From: Ruminococcus flavefaciens ND2009 | GTDB lineage: Bacteria > Bacillota > Clostridia > Oscillospirales > Ruminococcaceae | Reading direction: 5' to 3' | Length of the DNA: 64,000 nt | Assembly: GCF_000621785.1 (NCBI RefSeq) | Contig: NZ_KK211346.1 | Location: 1-64,000, forward strand | Part shown: piece by piece, positions 26,329-35,603 of the stretch | Position numbering within the stretch: the stretch's first letter is position 1 | Layout of the letters: the number at the start of each line of letters is the position of its first letter | Notes under the pieces: generated by a model | What the model was told of the DNA's origin: nothing | The model's input: only the letters and a program-made list of their open reading frames with translations | The model's database searches: none | Program-made: the position numbers and the translations under genes

Positions 26329-26934
26329 ATGAACGCAGTAAGGATCACAGACGAGATTATGAAAAGACGGAGCACCGACAAGACCTTTATGGTCGGGCTG
26401 GACGGTCTGGGAGGCGCAGGCAAGAGCACTGTGGCGGAGAAGGTGAAGTACCTTCTGGAGGAAAAGGGCGTCCATGCGGAGATATTCCACATCGATGACT
26501 TTATCCACCCCAGAGCTGTCAGGTATAATGACGATTACCCTCAGTGGGAGCAGTATTACTACCTTCAGTGGAGATACGATCACTTTCTTGAGGCTGTGGC
26601 AGGTCCCGTAAGTCAGGGGAGAGAGCTTCCCCCTGTGGAGCTGTATGACAAGGACAATGACACTTATATTCTGAAAAGCATTCAGATCCCCGAGGGCAGC
26701 GTGGTCATTACCGAGGGTATCTTCCTTCAGCGCAGGGAGCTTGAGGGCGCCTTTGACTACATGATATATTTTGACGTTCCCGAGGAGACAAGGCTCAGGA
26801 GAGTCCTCCTCCGTGACGGATATATCGGTGACGAGATCGCTATCCGTGAGAAGTACGAAAACAGGTATTTCCCTGCGGAGAGATTCTACGCCGAAAAGTA
26901 CAGCCCTGCTGAAAAGGCTGATCTGGTACTTTGA
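26329..26934 (+). CDS. Uridine kinase-like P-loop kinase
   Basis: A 202-residue kinase. Walker A is GLDGLGGAGKSTVAEKV near residue 20; the acidic IDDF motif after EIFH matches the DxD site of uridine/phosphoribulokinase-like enzymes; IYFDVPEETRLRRVLLRD is the lid region with paired Arg. Members phosphorylate nucleosides or small metabolites; the exact substrate cannot be told. ATG at 26329 follows AAGGAG, and a terminator-like hairpin separates it from the upstream peptidase gene. A strong terminator follows. Confidence 0.85.
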   Translation: MNAVRITDEIMKRRSTDKTFMVGLDGLGGAGKSTVAEKVKYLLEEKGVHAEIFHIDDFIHPRAVRYNDDYPQWEQYYYLQWRYDHFLEAVAGPVSQGRELPPVELYDKDNDTYILKSIQIPEGSVVITEGIFLQRRELEGAFDYMIYFDVPEETRLRRVLLRDGYIGDEIAIREKYENRYFPAERFYAEKYSPAEKADLVL

Positions 26935-26941
26935 ATATAAT

Positions 26942-26977
26942 AAAACAGCGCTCAGAATTGCTCTGAGCGCTGTTTTT
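26942..26977. terminator. Strong bidirectional terminator
   Basis: AAAACAGCGCTCAGA pairs perfectly with TCTGAGCGCTGTTTT around ATTGC. It separates the kinase gene from the convergent xylanase gene. Confidence 0.93.
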
Positions 26978-27003
26978 ATGCTTACTATATCATGTCCCCA
27001 CGC

Positions 27004-30000
27004 TTATTTGAAAGCGTATCTGAAGAATGTATAGAGGTGGGGTTTAACTGAGTTGTCGCCGTGTCCGCCGCCGGGTATGGACTGGTAAACATGGTCAACA
27101 CCGTTTCTTGTGAGAATGTCACTGTACTGCTTGGGGAATGTGCCGACAACAGAATCGTTTGTTCCGCCTGTGATGAAGAATACGTTAGGCTCGGGACCTA
27201 CGTCTCTGAACTTCATCTCGCTCTCCTGCATACAGCCGGGGTGAGTCATGAACATATCGCTGCCAGGTGTTATTCCGGGAGCAGGACACGCACCGCCAAC
27301 ATAAGCGAAGAGGTCGGGACGCATAAGTCCGATGTAGATAGCCTCACGGCCGCCCATTGAGAAGCCTGTGATAGCTCTGTTCTCTCTGCCTGTCTTAACG
27401 GGGTAGTTAGCCTCGATGAAGGGGATAAGGCTGTCTGAGATGTCATAGAGGAAGTTGTCATAAGCTGCGCATACTTCCTGATTGATACCGAAACCGCCGC
27501 CCTGTGAGCCGTTCTTGCTTGTATACTGGCTGGGAAGAACAATTATCATTTCTTCTGCCTTGCCGTTGCTGATAAGTCCTGCAAGGAGCTCCTGAACACC
27601 CATGCCGCTTAACATGGAGTCTTCGTTGCCGCCGATACCGTGGAGAACGTACATTACGGGGTACTGCTTGGATGAATTATAGTTGGGAGGAAGAATTACA
27701 TTACAGCTCTTCTGTCCGCCTGTGAATTTACAGTTATAAGTTTTCTTCTCGACCTTGCACTTGTTGCTCTGCTCATTGCCGCTGGGCACTGAAGTAGGCA
27801 TATCCTGACGGATCTGTGCGTTGAGGTTCTGACCCTGTGATACGGGCTTTGTTGTGGTAGTTGTGGTTACTCTGGGTGCTGTTGTAGTAGTTGTTACAGC
27901 AGCCTCGGGGAACTTGTCGATCTTGCCGAGGAGGAACTGCTTGAGTGTAACAAGGTCAGCAACTGATACGTCATTGTCTCCGTTGACGTCTGAGTTGGGA
28001 GCAGCCTTGCCGCTTCCTGCCATTACTGCCATGATTCCCTTTCTCAGGGGGATAAGATCGAATACGTCAACTACGCCGTCCTGGTTCGTATCGCCGCGTA
28101 CACCTGTTGAAGGCTGTACCACGGGAGTTGAGGGCTGTGAAGCTGAGATGTACTCGTCGATAACGCCTGCCCAGTACTTGCCCATCTTCTCATAGCCTGC
28201 CTTGCTGGGGTGGATACCGTCGCCAAGGTCTGCTGTGCCGTTGAGGCAGCCGTGAATGTCAGCAAATGTAACGTGCTTGCCGCTGTTGCTGTATTCCTGA
28301 GCTACCTTCTTTACAAGGCTGTTGTAGTTGGCTATCTTCTGTGTGTTGTCTCCGCCGCCGAAAGCGCTGAGCTCGGGAATGGTGGAGAGGAAGATCATTC
28401 CGTCTGAGGACATATCTCCCAGCATATAGTCCAGGAGGGTGTGGAGGTCGTCCTCGCACTCGCTCATGGAGCGGTTAGCAGTCATATCGTTTGTACCGAT
28501 GATGAGGAGGATGATGTCGGGATCAGCCTTCTTGACTGCATTGTTGTTCTTGAGTGTCTCATAGAGACCGCTGTTATTGCTCCAGCCGCCTGCGTGCTGC
28601 TTGATGGTGTAGCCGCTGTAGCCTGCGTGGTTGTCATCATAAGTAACGGTCTTGCCGTTGTAGCTGAATGAAGCGCTGTTTGAGCCCTCGGGACCTACGA
28701 AGTCCACATTGGTGTAGCCCTTTTCCTTGAGGAAGTAGTCGAGGAACTTTCTGTAGCCGCCGTCATCTCCCATACCGAAGGTGATAGAGTCGCCTGCGGG
28801 CATGATCTTGATCTTGTCGGTCTTTGATACAACAGGATCGGATGTTGATGTTACGGGAGTGCTTGTGGAAGGAACAACGCTGGGCTTTGTGCCGCTCTTG
28901 GCAGCGAAAGCGTTGTCAACATATAAGTCTGCAAGGCTGTCTGTGGTCTCGATATAGAGAACGAGATCGGTAGCGCCTGCGGGAATAGTGTAGCTGGAAT
29001 TTGCAACGGATACCCACTGTCCCTTGGAAGCCTTGACTGATGCTACTTCATCGTAGGATGTGCCTGAGCTGCCTGAATACTGGAGAGAGAGCTTCATTGT
29101 AGCTGAAGAATCAGTATTCTGCATTGCCATTATTCCGAAGCTGTATGTTTCGCCTGCCTTGAAAGCGCTTGAATCCAGGTTTATAGCTGCGCCGTTCCAT
29201 TCGTTGGCTCTGTCGGATACAAGGATTCCCTTTGTGTTGTTATAGCCTGTGGAAGAGGTGAGGGTCGCGCTGCCTCTGCCTGTCCAGCTGCCCTTGCCTG
29301 ACTCAAAGTCGGTGTTGAAGTAGTATCCGTTTGCATCGGGCTCTACAGGATCCGGATCAACTGTAGGTGTAGGGTCGGGATCGCCCCCACCGAATGTGAT
29401 GGTATTTTTGTTGACTGTAGCCTTGCCGCTGCTCTCCCAACCTTCTACGTTGAAAGCAACCTCGTACATATTACCCATCTGGAGGCCCTTGCTCTCCCAG
29501 GCTTCAAAGTGCTTGGAAACGCTGATGGTACCCTTTGTTCTTCCGCTGCTGCGGACACTGAAGTACTGTACGAAGGGCTTGTTACCCTCGATAGTATAGG
29601 AGTTACGGTTTTCCTTGTAGATGTAGTACTTTGCACCGTCAAGATCAACTGTGCCTAAAGGACTGCCTGCACCGGGTGAACCGTTTGGAGGACACCAGTT
29701 CTTCCAGTCCTCAACGATGTAGTACTCTACGAGAGGATTCTGTGTCCAGCCGTAGATACAGATACGTGAGTTACCTGAAGAGCCTGCTGACCAGCTTACG
29801 TCGAAGTCACAAGTGATTCCGTTGTATGACTGGAACTTTCTTGTGCTTCCCATATCCTTACCGCGGCGGGCAAGGAAGTTTCCGTTAGGTCCTGCGCAGT
29901 TCCACTCTGTTGAGAATGTACCGTTGTCGCCGAGAGTCATTGATGACGGCTGGCTCGTATCTGCTGCCCAGATCTCATAACTGTAGCCGTCGGGGCCTGT

Positions 30001-30129
30001 GCCCTTGTGCTGACCGGCGCCGTTGAGCCTGTATGTTTCACCTGCGGCGCTTGAGGGCAGAGCTGCGGGAAGACTTGTAGCGACTAATAATGCTGAAACT
30101 ATCCCGCTGATAAATTTGCTTGTTTTCAC
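27004..30129 (-). CDS. Cellulosomal xylanase/esterase: GH11-CBM22-CE3-dockerin-CE1
   Basis: A 1041-residue secreted enzyme. Order of parts: signal peptide (1-29); GH11 endo-xylanase (about 30-255) with nucleophile Glu in NPLVEYYI and acid/base Glu in AFNVEGWES; a Pro/Asp linker; CBM22 (about 270-415); CE3-type SGNH acetylxylan esterase (about 440-670) with PAGDSITFG, GTNDM and DGIHPS; dockerin (about 680-745) with DTNQDG and DVNGDN calcium loops; Thr-rich linker; CE1 esterase (about 780-1041) with GFSMGG and the His of GGGHGDN. One polypeptide thus cuts the xylan backbone and removes acetyl and perhaps feruloyl groups. The start is GTG at 30129, eight bases after AAAGGAG. Its GH11-CBM22 part is a close paralogue of the protein at 35604. 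Confidence 0.95.
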   Translation of the reverse strand: MKTSKFISGIVSALLVATSLPAALPSSAAGETYRLNGAGQHKGTGPDGYSYEIWAADTSQPSSMTLGDNGTFSTEWNCAGPNGNFLARRGKDMGSTRKFQSYNGITCDFDVSWSAGSSGNSRICIYGWTQNPLVEYYIVEDWKNWCPPNGSPGAGSPLGTVDLDGAKYYIYKENRNSYTIEGNKPFVQYFSVRSSGRTKGTISVSKHFEAWESKGLQMGNMYEVAFNVEGWESSGKATVNKNTITFGGGDPDPTPTVDPDPVEPDANGYYFNTDFESGKGSWTGRGSATLTSSTGYNNTKGILVSDRANEWNGAAINLDSSAFKAGETYSFGIMAMQNTDSSATMKLSLQYSGSSGTSYDEVASVKASKGQWVSVANSSYTIPAGATDLVLYIETTDSLADLYVDNAFAAKSGTKPSVVPSTSTPVTSTSDPVVSKTDKIKIMPAGDSITFGMGDDGGYRKFLDYFLKEKGYTNVDFVGPEGSNSASFSYNGKTVTYDDNHAGYSGYTIKQHAGGWSNNSGLYETLKNNNAVKKADPDIILLIIGTNDMTANRSMSECEDDLHTLLDYMLGDMSSDGMIFLSTIPELSAFGGGDNTQKIANYNSLVKKVAQEYSNSGKHVTFADIHGCLNGTADLGDGIHPSKAGYEKMGKYWAGVIDEYISASQPSTPVVQPSTGVRGDTNQDGVVDVFDLIPLRKGIMAVMAGSGKAAPNSDVNGDNDVSVADLVTLKQFLLGKIDKFPEAAVTTTTTAPRVTTTTTTKPVSQGQNLNAQIRQDMPTSVPSGNEQSNKCKVEKKTYNCKFTGGQKSCNVILPPNYNSSKQYPVMYVLHGIGGNEDSMLSGMGVQELLAGLISNGKAEEMIIVLPSQYTSKNGSQGGGFGINQEVCAAYDNFLYDISDSLIPFIEANYPVKTGRENRAITGFSMGGREAIYIGLMRPDLFAYVGGACPAPGITPGSDMFMTHPGCMQESEMKFRDVGPEPNVFFITGGTNDSVVGTFPKQYSDILTRNGVDHVYQSIPGGGHGDNSVKPHLYTFFRYAFK

Positions 30130-30626
30130 TTAAATCACTCCTTTGTTTAATTAAGCAATGTCATGATTTTAGTAATCCCCTGAGGAGTGCCCGAACTCCT
30201 CTTTTTTTATCTTGATACTATTATATATTAATAAACTATGAAATAACAAGTCAAAATTTGTGACCTTGGGCAAAATTGACTAAAAATTGCGATAAATCTG
30301 AAAATATCGGTCTAATAGGGACAAAGCGAAAGGGTAACTATATATAATACTTCTAAACCAAAAGATTGACAACCCATATTTTGAAGAATAGGTGGACAAA
30401 ATAACGGAAGTTTTTGAGAAATTTAGTTTAAAGATAAAATCATGATATTCGTAGCGCAAAAATGCTATTTGAAGTAGAAAAATTACCATAATTATCATTA
30501 TAATGATATAACGTGTCAAGGGTGACAATTATAATTTAGATAATAAATAAAGAAATGTGTATTATGTATATCTTTTACAAATACACAAAAGAAGGGTAAT
30601 TAAAAATCTAAAATGGGGGCGTACTT
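30130..30626. promoter_or_regulatory. 497-bp divergent intergenic region of the xylan island
   Basis: A very AT-rich region between two divergent enzyme genes. A hairpin GAGGAGT/ACTCCTC with T7 lies at 30182-30208. TTGACT on the minus strand near 30251-30256 followed by AT-rich -10-like sequence may be the promoter of the minus-strand gene. The plus-strand side holds no clear consensus promoter that I can fix. No gene is seen. It is a likely binding region for the AraC regulators nearby (inference). Confidence 0.5.
30182..30208 (+). terminator. Plus-strand terminator upstream of the minus-strand xylanase gene
   Basis: GAGGAGT (30182-30188) pairs with ACTCCTC (30195-30201), followed by seven T. 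It would stop plus-strand transcripts running antisense out of the xylanase gene, or form a hairpin in that gene's leader. Confidence 0.7.
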
Positions 30627-33596
30627 ATGAAAAAGCTACTCTCAATGCTGACTGCCGCAGCTCTGGCTATACCTGCAGCAGTTATCACACCGCCTGCATA
30701 TGTAAATGCGGACAATCCTGCCATCCAGACCATCTACAGCACCGATCCCGCACCTATGGTCTACGGTGATACGGTATACCTGTACACGGGCAGAGACGCG
30801 GATAACTCCGACAATTATCATATGCCAGACTGGCACTGCTACTCCTCACAGGATATGCAGAACTGGACTGACCACGGAATGATCCTCTCATGGGACAGCT
30901 TCTCATGGGGCAAACAGGACTCAGCCTGGGCAGCTCAGTGTATCGAACGCAACGGTAAATTCTATTACTATGTGACTCTCGAAAACAAATCGGGAGGCGG
31001 ACGCGGTATAGGTGTTGCTGTTGCGGATTCTCCCACAGGTCCTTTCAAGGACGCTCTGGGCAAGCCGCTCTGTGGTCCCGACTGGGCTTATATCGACCCG
31101 ACGGTCTTCATTGACGACGACGGTCAGGCTTGGCTCATGTTCGGAAATCCTACCTGCTACTATGTAAAGCTCAAGGAGGATATGGTCACTCTCGACGGCG
31201 AGATCAAGCATTTTGACATGAACAAGGATACCTTCGGTCCGTCATCCAAGCAGAGCTCCTATGGTGAGGGTCCCTGGTTCTACAAGAGAGGAGACCTTTA
31301 CTATCTGGTGTTTGCTGCTTTCTACGGCAGCGACGGAAGTGAGAGCATCGGCTACTCAACTGCTCCTTCGCCTACGGGTCCCTGGACATACCGCGGTCAG
31401 GTCATGAAGAAGCATAACTGCTTCACCAACCACCCCGGCGTTATCGATTTCAAGGGACACTCATATCTGTTCTATCACGACGCAAGTCTCCCCGGAGGAG
31501 GCACCTTCGACAGAAGCGTCTGCGTTGATGAGTTTACTTACGGCTCTGACGGCTCTATTCCTACAATTTCGCCTTCAAAGACAGGTCCGAAGCAGCTGAA
31601 AAGCGTAGATCCCTTCAAGAGAGTTGAAGGCGAGACTATGTGCTTCTCAAAGGGCGTAAAGACTGAGACCTGCACCAACGGCGGTCTCGACCTTGCCAAT
31701 ATCGAGGACGGCGACTACGTTAAGGTCAGCGGCGTCGATTTCGGCAGCGGTGCGGAGAAATTTACTGCGAATATTGCGTCTGCTACAGACGGCGGCAATA
31801 TAGAGATCTATCTCGACAGCCTTTCAGGGAAAAAGATAGGTACCTGCTCTGTACCCGCAACAGGCGGCTGGCAGGACTGGAAAGAGGTCTCATGCGATGT
31901 CAGCGGTGCAAGCGGCGAGCATGACCTGTTCTTCAAGTATACAGGCGGCAGCGGCTATCTGTTCAATGTGGACTGGTGGACCTTCGGCAATGACGAGGAA
32001 ACTCCACAGACTACAACTTCACCTGCACCTTCGGGTGACAGCGGTGATTACCTCCTGAGCTGCTCCTTTGAGAGCGGCGATGACGGCTGGGAAGGCAGAG
32101 CCGGCGCGAGTGTAGCGGTTTCGTCCAAGGCTTCTCTTACGGGCAGCAAATCCCTCTGCTGCTCGGACAGAAGCAGTGAATGGCAGGGCGCAACATACAA
32201 GCTGGGCAGCAGCTTCAGACCAGGCGAGAGCTACAGCTTCAGCGCAAATGTCATGTATGATGAGGGCAGCGCAGACAGTCAGCTGTTCCACTTCACCATG
32301 CAGTATGACCTGGACGGAACTACAAAGTACGATAAAATTGCAAGTGCTTCTCCCATGAAGGGCAAATGGACTCAGCTTGCGAATACAAGCTTCAAGATAC
32401 CCTCAGGCGCGGAGAATGTATACATATATGTTGAGACAGACAAGGGCTCAACAAGCTTCTACGTTGACGATGTGAAGATAGCTGCGGCAGGCACCGAGAT
32501 AGAGGGCGCTGTGGGCGGTCAGTTCATTCTCGGCGACGTAAATTCCGACGGCATTATCAACTCCATGGATATGATCTCTGCGAGAAAGCTTATACTCTCG
32601 TCAAACAAGGCTGCCGATCTTGTGAAGCTGGCTGACGTTGACAGAAGCACGGAATTCGAGGTCAATGACCTTGTGCTCCTCCAGCAGTATATCCTTGGCA
32701 AGATACAGGAGTTTCCCGACAATACTCCGGAGCCGCCTCCGAGCAATTTCAATTATGAAGAGAACAAGAGATATGTTCCGGCTCCTGACTCTCCCGGGAA
32801 TAGTTATTTCGACTCATGCTCACAGCAGGGCAAGGTAACGAAGGAGACATATAACGGAATAAGAGGCAACAAGTCACTGTATGTCTATACTCCTTATAAT
32901 TACGATCCCAGCAAGAAGTACAATATCTTCTACCTCATGCACGGCGGAAGTGAGAACGAGAATACACTGTTCTTCCAGAACGATACTATGATACAGAATA
33001 TGCTTGACCACATGATAATGAACGGAGAGCTGGAGCCCCTTATCGTGGTAACTCCAACCTTCAACGGCAATGGAAGCTCGGCTCAGAATTTCTATGAGGA
33101 GCTCCGCCAGAGCGTTATCCCCTTTGTAGAGAGCAAGTACTCCACTTATGCGGAGGATACCACAGCAGAGGGTATGAAGGCTTCGAGAATGCACAGAGCA
33201 TACGGCGGCTTCTCCATGGGCGCAGTTTCCACATGGGCTGTGTTCAAGAATGACCTTGACATCGTTGGTTACTTCATGCCTCTCAGCGGCGACCACTGGG
33301 GTCCCAACAGCGCTGACGGCAAGGCGCAGGATCTGGCAGATGCTGTTCATAAGTTTGGATTTACCCCGAGGCAGTATTTCATCTTTGCAGCAACAGGTAC
33401 AAAGGATATGGCACAGCCAAATATCGGCCCTCAGATAGAGGCAATGAAGAAGCTTGATGAGTTCAGGTTCACATCTGATTTCTCAAAGGGCAACTTCTAC
33501 TACTTCGAGGCTCAGGGCAACGAGCACTGGTGGGGCCATGTAAGACACTATGTATACAACGCACTTCCTTATTTCTTCCATGAATCAGGACAGTAA
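30627..33596 (+). CDS. Cellulosomal GH43-CBM6-CBM22-dockerin-CE1 enzyme
   Basis: A 989-residue secreted enzyme. Signal peptide (1-29); five-bladed GH43 domain (about 30-330) with catalytic base Asp in YSTDPAPM, Asp in IDPTVFIDDDG and general acid Glu in YGEGPWF; CBM6 (about 335-465); CBM22 (about 475-620); dockerin (about 625-695) with DVNSDG and a degenerate second loop DVDRSTEFEV; CE1 esterase (about 720-989) with GFSMGA nucleophile and His in GNEHWW. GH43 members act as beta-xylosidases or alpha-arabinofuranosidases, so it probably removes arabinose or xylose side groups while CE1 removes acyl or feruloyl esters. Start ATG at 30627; the ribosome binding site is weak (GGGGGCG). Divergent from the GH11 enzyme gene. 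Confidence 0.93.
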   Translation: MKKLLSMLTAAALAIPAAVITPPAYVNADNPAIQTIYSTDPAPMVYGDTVYLYTGRDADNSDNYHMPDWHCYSSQDMQNWTDHGMILSWDSFSWGKQDSAWAAQCIERNGKFYYYVTLENKSGGGRGIGVAVADSPTGPFKDALGKPLCGPDWAYIDPTVFIDDDGQAWLMFGNPTCYYVKLKEDMVTLDGEIKHFDMNKDTFGPSSKQSSYGEGPWFYKRGDLYYLVFAAFYGSDGSESIGYSTAPSPTGPWTYRGQVMKKHNCFTNHPGVIDFKGHSYLFYHDASLPGGGTFDRSVCVDEFTYGSDGSIPTISPSKTGPKQLKSVDPFKRVEGETMCFSKGVKTETCTNGGLDLANIEDGDYVKVSGVDFGSGAEKFTANIASATDGGNIEIYLDSLSGKKIGTCSVPATGGWQDWKEVSCDVSGASGEHDLFFKYTGGSGYLFNVDWWTFGNDEETPQTTTSPAPSGDSGDYLLSCSFESGDDGWEGRAGASVAVSSKASLTGSKSLCCSDRSSEWQGATYKLGSSFRPGESYSFSANVMYDEGSADSQLFHFTMQYDLDGTTKYDKIASASPMKGKWTQLANTSFKIPSGAENVYIYVETDKGSTSFYVDDVKIAAAGTEIEGAVGGQFILGDVNSDGIINSMDMISARKLILSSNKAADLVKLADVDRSTEFEVNDLVLLQQYILGKIQEFPDNTPEPPPSNFNYEENKRYVPAPDSPGNSYFDSCSQQGKVTKETYNGIRGNKSLYVYTPYNYDPSKKYNIFYLMHGGSENENTLFFQNDTMIQNMLDHMIMNGELEPLIVVTPTFNGNGSSAQNFYEELRQSVIPFVESKYSTYAEDTTAEGMKASRMHRAYGGFSMGAVSTWAVFKNDLDIVGYFMPLSGDHWGPNSADGKAQDLADAVHKFGFTPRQYFIFAATGTKDMAQPNIGPQIEAMKKLDEFRFTSDFSKGNFYYFEAQGNEHWWGHVRHYVYNALPYFFHESGQ

Positions 33597-33612
33597 TAGC
33601 TGATCACCGACG

Positions 33613-33638
33613 GCTCACCGCAGTATCCTGCGGTGAGC
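33613..33638 (+). terminator. Terminator hairpin after the GH43 gene
   Basis: GCTCACCGCAG pairs perfectly with CTGCGGTGAGC around TATC; a short T run follows. Confidence 0.8.
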
Positions 33639-33775
33639 TATCTTCGGATATATGAAATGGTAGATTAGTTCATAATTATATGATATAATATGTATAAGGA
33701 GAAAAATCGCCTTCCGCAGGCTAAGTTTAGCCGGGTGTGAAGAGTGTCCATATTATATCAGAGAGGTGTTTTGAC

Positions 33776-34528
33776 ATGAGTGACTATACAGAGAAATATA
33801 TTTCTTCCCATCTTTTCCTCAAGCGTGAGGAGGGCTTCGAGCACGCGCCCTTTGACCGCGAGATAGCCTGCTATGAGAGTATCTGCTCGGGTAACATCGA
33901 GCTGGTAAAGGTCTTTGCGACTCCACTTTGCAGCGAGGGCTACGGTATCCTCAGCAAGGATCCCCTCAGGAACCTGAAATACCACTTTGCTATCTCTGCT
34001 GCTCTTATCGCAAGATTCTGCATCAACAGCGGAATGACTCTTGAGGAGGCTTACAACCTCAGTGACATATATATAATGAAATCCGATGAGTGCCGCACGG
34101 AAGCAGAAGTCCACGCGGTGCATCAGGAGATGATAGAGGGCTATACCCGCCACATGAGACGTGTGCGCAACAGCGGTATCTACTCAAAGCAGATCGTCCG
34201 TGCCCTCGACTATATCAGCGATCATCTCCACGGAAAGATCATGATCGAGGACGCTGCGGCTTACCTTAAAATAAGCCCTGCTTACCTTTCAAGGCTTTTC
34301 AAGTCGGAAACAGGTATCGCGTTCAGCAACTACGTCAGCAAGACCAAGGCTGAGGAAGCTGCTAACCTGCTTACCTTCTCGGAGTATACCGACTCTGAGA
34401 TAAGCAACCTCCTGGGCTTCAGCTCGCAGAGCTACTTCATCAAGATATTCAAGAAATATCTCGGCGTTACGCCCAAGGAGTACAAGAAACGATACAAATT
34501 CCCTGACTTCAGTAAGGAAAATCAATGA
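33776..34528 (+). CDS. AraC family regulator of the xylan island
   Basis: A 250-residue regulator with an N-terminal helical sensing region (about 1-145) lacking a clear cupin and a C-terminal AraC/YesN-type DNA-binding domain: IEDAAAYLKISPAYLSRLFK and DSEISNLLGFSSQSYFIKIFKKYLGVTPKEY. ATG at 33776 follows GAGAGGTG; a TATAAT lies at 33684-33689. Located between the GH43 and GH11-GH16 enzyme genes, so control of xylan degradation genes in response to released sugars is the likely role (inference from position). Confidence 0.88.
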   Translation: MSDYTEKYISSHLFLKREEGFEHAPFDREIACYESICSGNIELVKVFATPLCSEGYGILSKDPLRNLKYHFAISAALIARFCINSGMTLEEAYNLSDIYIMKSDECRTEAEVHAVHQEMIEGYTRHMRRVRNSGIYSKQIVRALDYISDHLHGKIMIEDAAAYLKISPAYLSRLFKSETGIAFSNYVSKTKAEEAANLLTFSEYTDSEISNLLGFSSQSYFIKIFKKYLGVTPKEYKKRYKFPDFSKENQ

Positions 34529-34537
34529 TCTGTGACT

Positions 34538-34559
34538 ATCCCCTGCTTCTGCAGGGGAT
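34538..34559 (+). terminator. Hairpin after the regulator gene
   Basis: ATCCCCTGC pairs perfectly with GCAGGGGAT around TTCT; followed by AACATTTTA, a weak T tract. Confidence 0.75.
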
Positions 34560-34715
34560 AACATTTTATGCAGATGTCATAAAATTGCCAATTTTGACAA
34601 TAAAATAATATATTTATAGGTTTGAAAGTGGTATAATCATTGTAGAAAATAACATGGATCACGGATTTTTAAGATAGGGATTTGTCAAAAACAGAATAAT
34701 TCAGAAAATGGAGAG

Positions 34716-35513
34716 TTGACAATGATAATTAATAATGTTGGCTTCGATCACTGCCACGACGCAGACTTCTTTATTGACAGACCCGACGGGAGCGGAGACT
34801 ACCTTCTCCTGCTTGTAAGGACTCCCGCGATTTTTGAAATAGATGGCAGGGAGGTCACTACCTCGCCCGGCACCGTCTTCATCTACCCCAAGGGCAGACC
34901 TCAGCGCTATCGCTGCGTTCCCCTCAGTGTGTTCGAGAATGACTGGGTACACTTTGATTTCGATGACAGGGGAGAGGAAGAGGAATTCCTCAGGATGGGC
35001 ATCCCTCTGGAGGCTCCTATGGAAATGCCTCTTGAGTTCCTCAGCTACTGCGTAAAATCCATCGCCTATGAGAAGTATTCCGATAATCCCTGTAAGGCAG
35101 AGTCGGCTGAGCTTTTCATGAAGCTGATGTTCATTAAAATAAGAGAGAGCTCCATCAACAGCGTCTCAGGCAGAAGGAGCACTCAGTTCGAGCTTATATC
35201 AACGGTGCGAAACAAGATCTACAGCCGCCCCTACGAGCAGCGCAATGTGGACAGCACCGCCCATGAGGTGCGCATGAGCCGTTCGGCTTTCCAGCACGCC
35301 TACAAGAAACACTTCGGTATGACCTTTATCGAGGATCTGGTAAGGAGCAGGGTCAGCTACGCAAAAATGCTGCTCTCTACTACCAATATGAACATAAATG
35401 ACATCTCCGCAAGCAGCGGTTACCACAGCTATGTTCACTTCGCCAGACAGTTCAAGGAGCAGACGGGATTTACTCCCTCTGAATACCGCAAGAAAGCACA
35501 AAATGCAACATGA
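34716..35513 (+). CDS. AraC family regulator, paralogue of the protein at 10377
   Basis: A 265-residue regulator. The N-terminal cupin-like domain (GFDHCHDADFFIDRPDGSGDY, VRTPAIFEI, the ENDWVHFDF segment) resembles that of the regulator ending at 10377. The C-terminal helix-turn-helix pair reads AHEVRMSRSAFQHAYKKHFG and INDISASSGYHSYVHFARQFKEQTGFTPSEY. ATG near 34722 or 34716 can be used; a GGAGAG precedes. TATAAT at 34632-34637 is a likely -10 box. It stands just before the GH11-GH16 gene and probably controls the island. Confidence 0.88.
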   Translation: MTMIINNVGFDHCHDADFFIDRPDGSGDYLLLLVRTPAIFEIDGREVTTSPGTVFIYPKGRPQRYRCVPLSVFENDWVHFDFDDRGEEEEFLRMGIPLEAPMEMPLEFLSYCVKSIAYEKYSDNPCKAESAELFMKLMFIKIRESSINSVSGRRSTQFELISTVRNKIYSRPYEQRNVDSTAHEVRMSRSAFQHAYKKHFGMTFIEDLVRSRVSYAKMLLSTTNMNINDISASSGYHSYVHFARQFKEQTGFTPSEYRKKAQNAT

Positions 35514-35603
35514 CCCGTTACACCTCTCCGGTGACCGAGGCCGTGCTGCTTTAATGTAAATAAAACAGTGACTTATGTCACAGAATGAGAGGGCTGATAT
35601 ATT

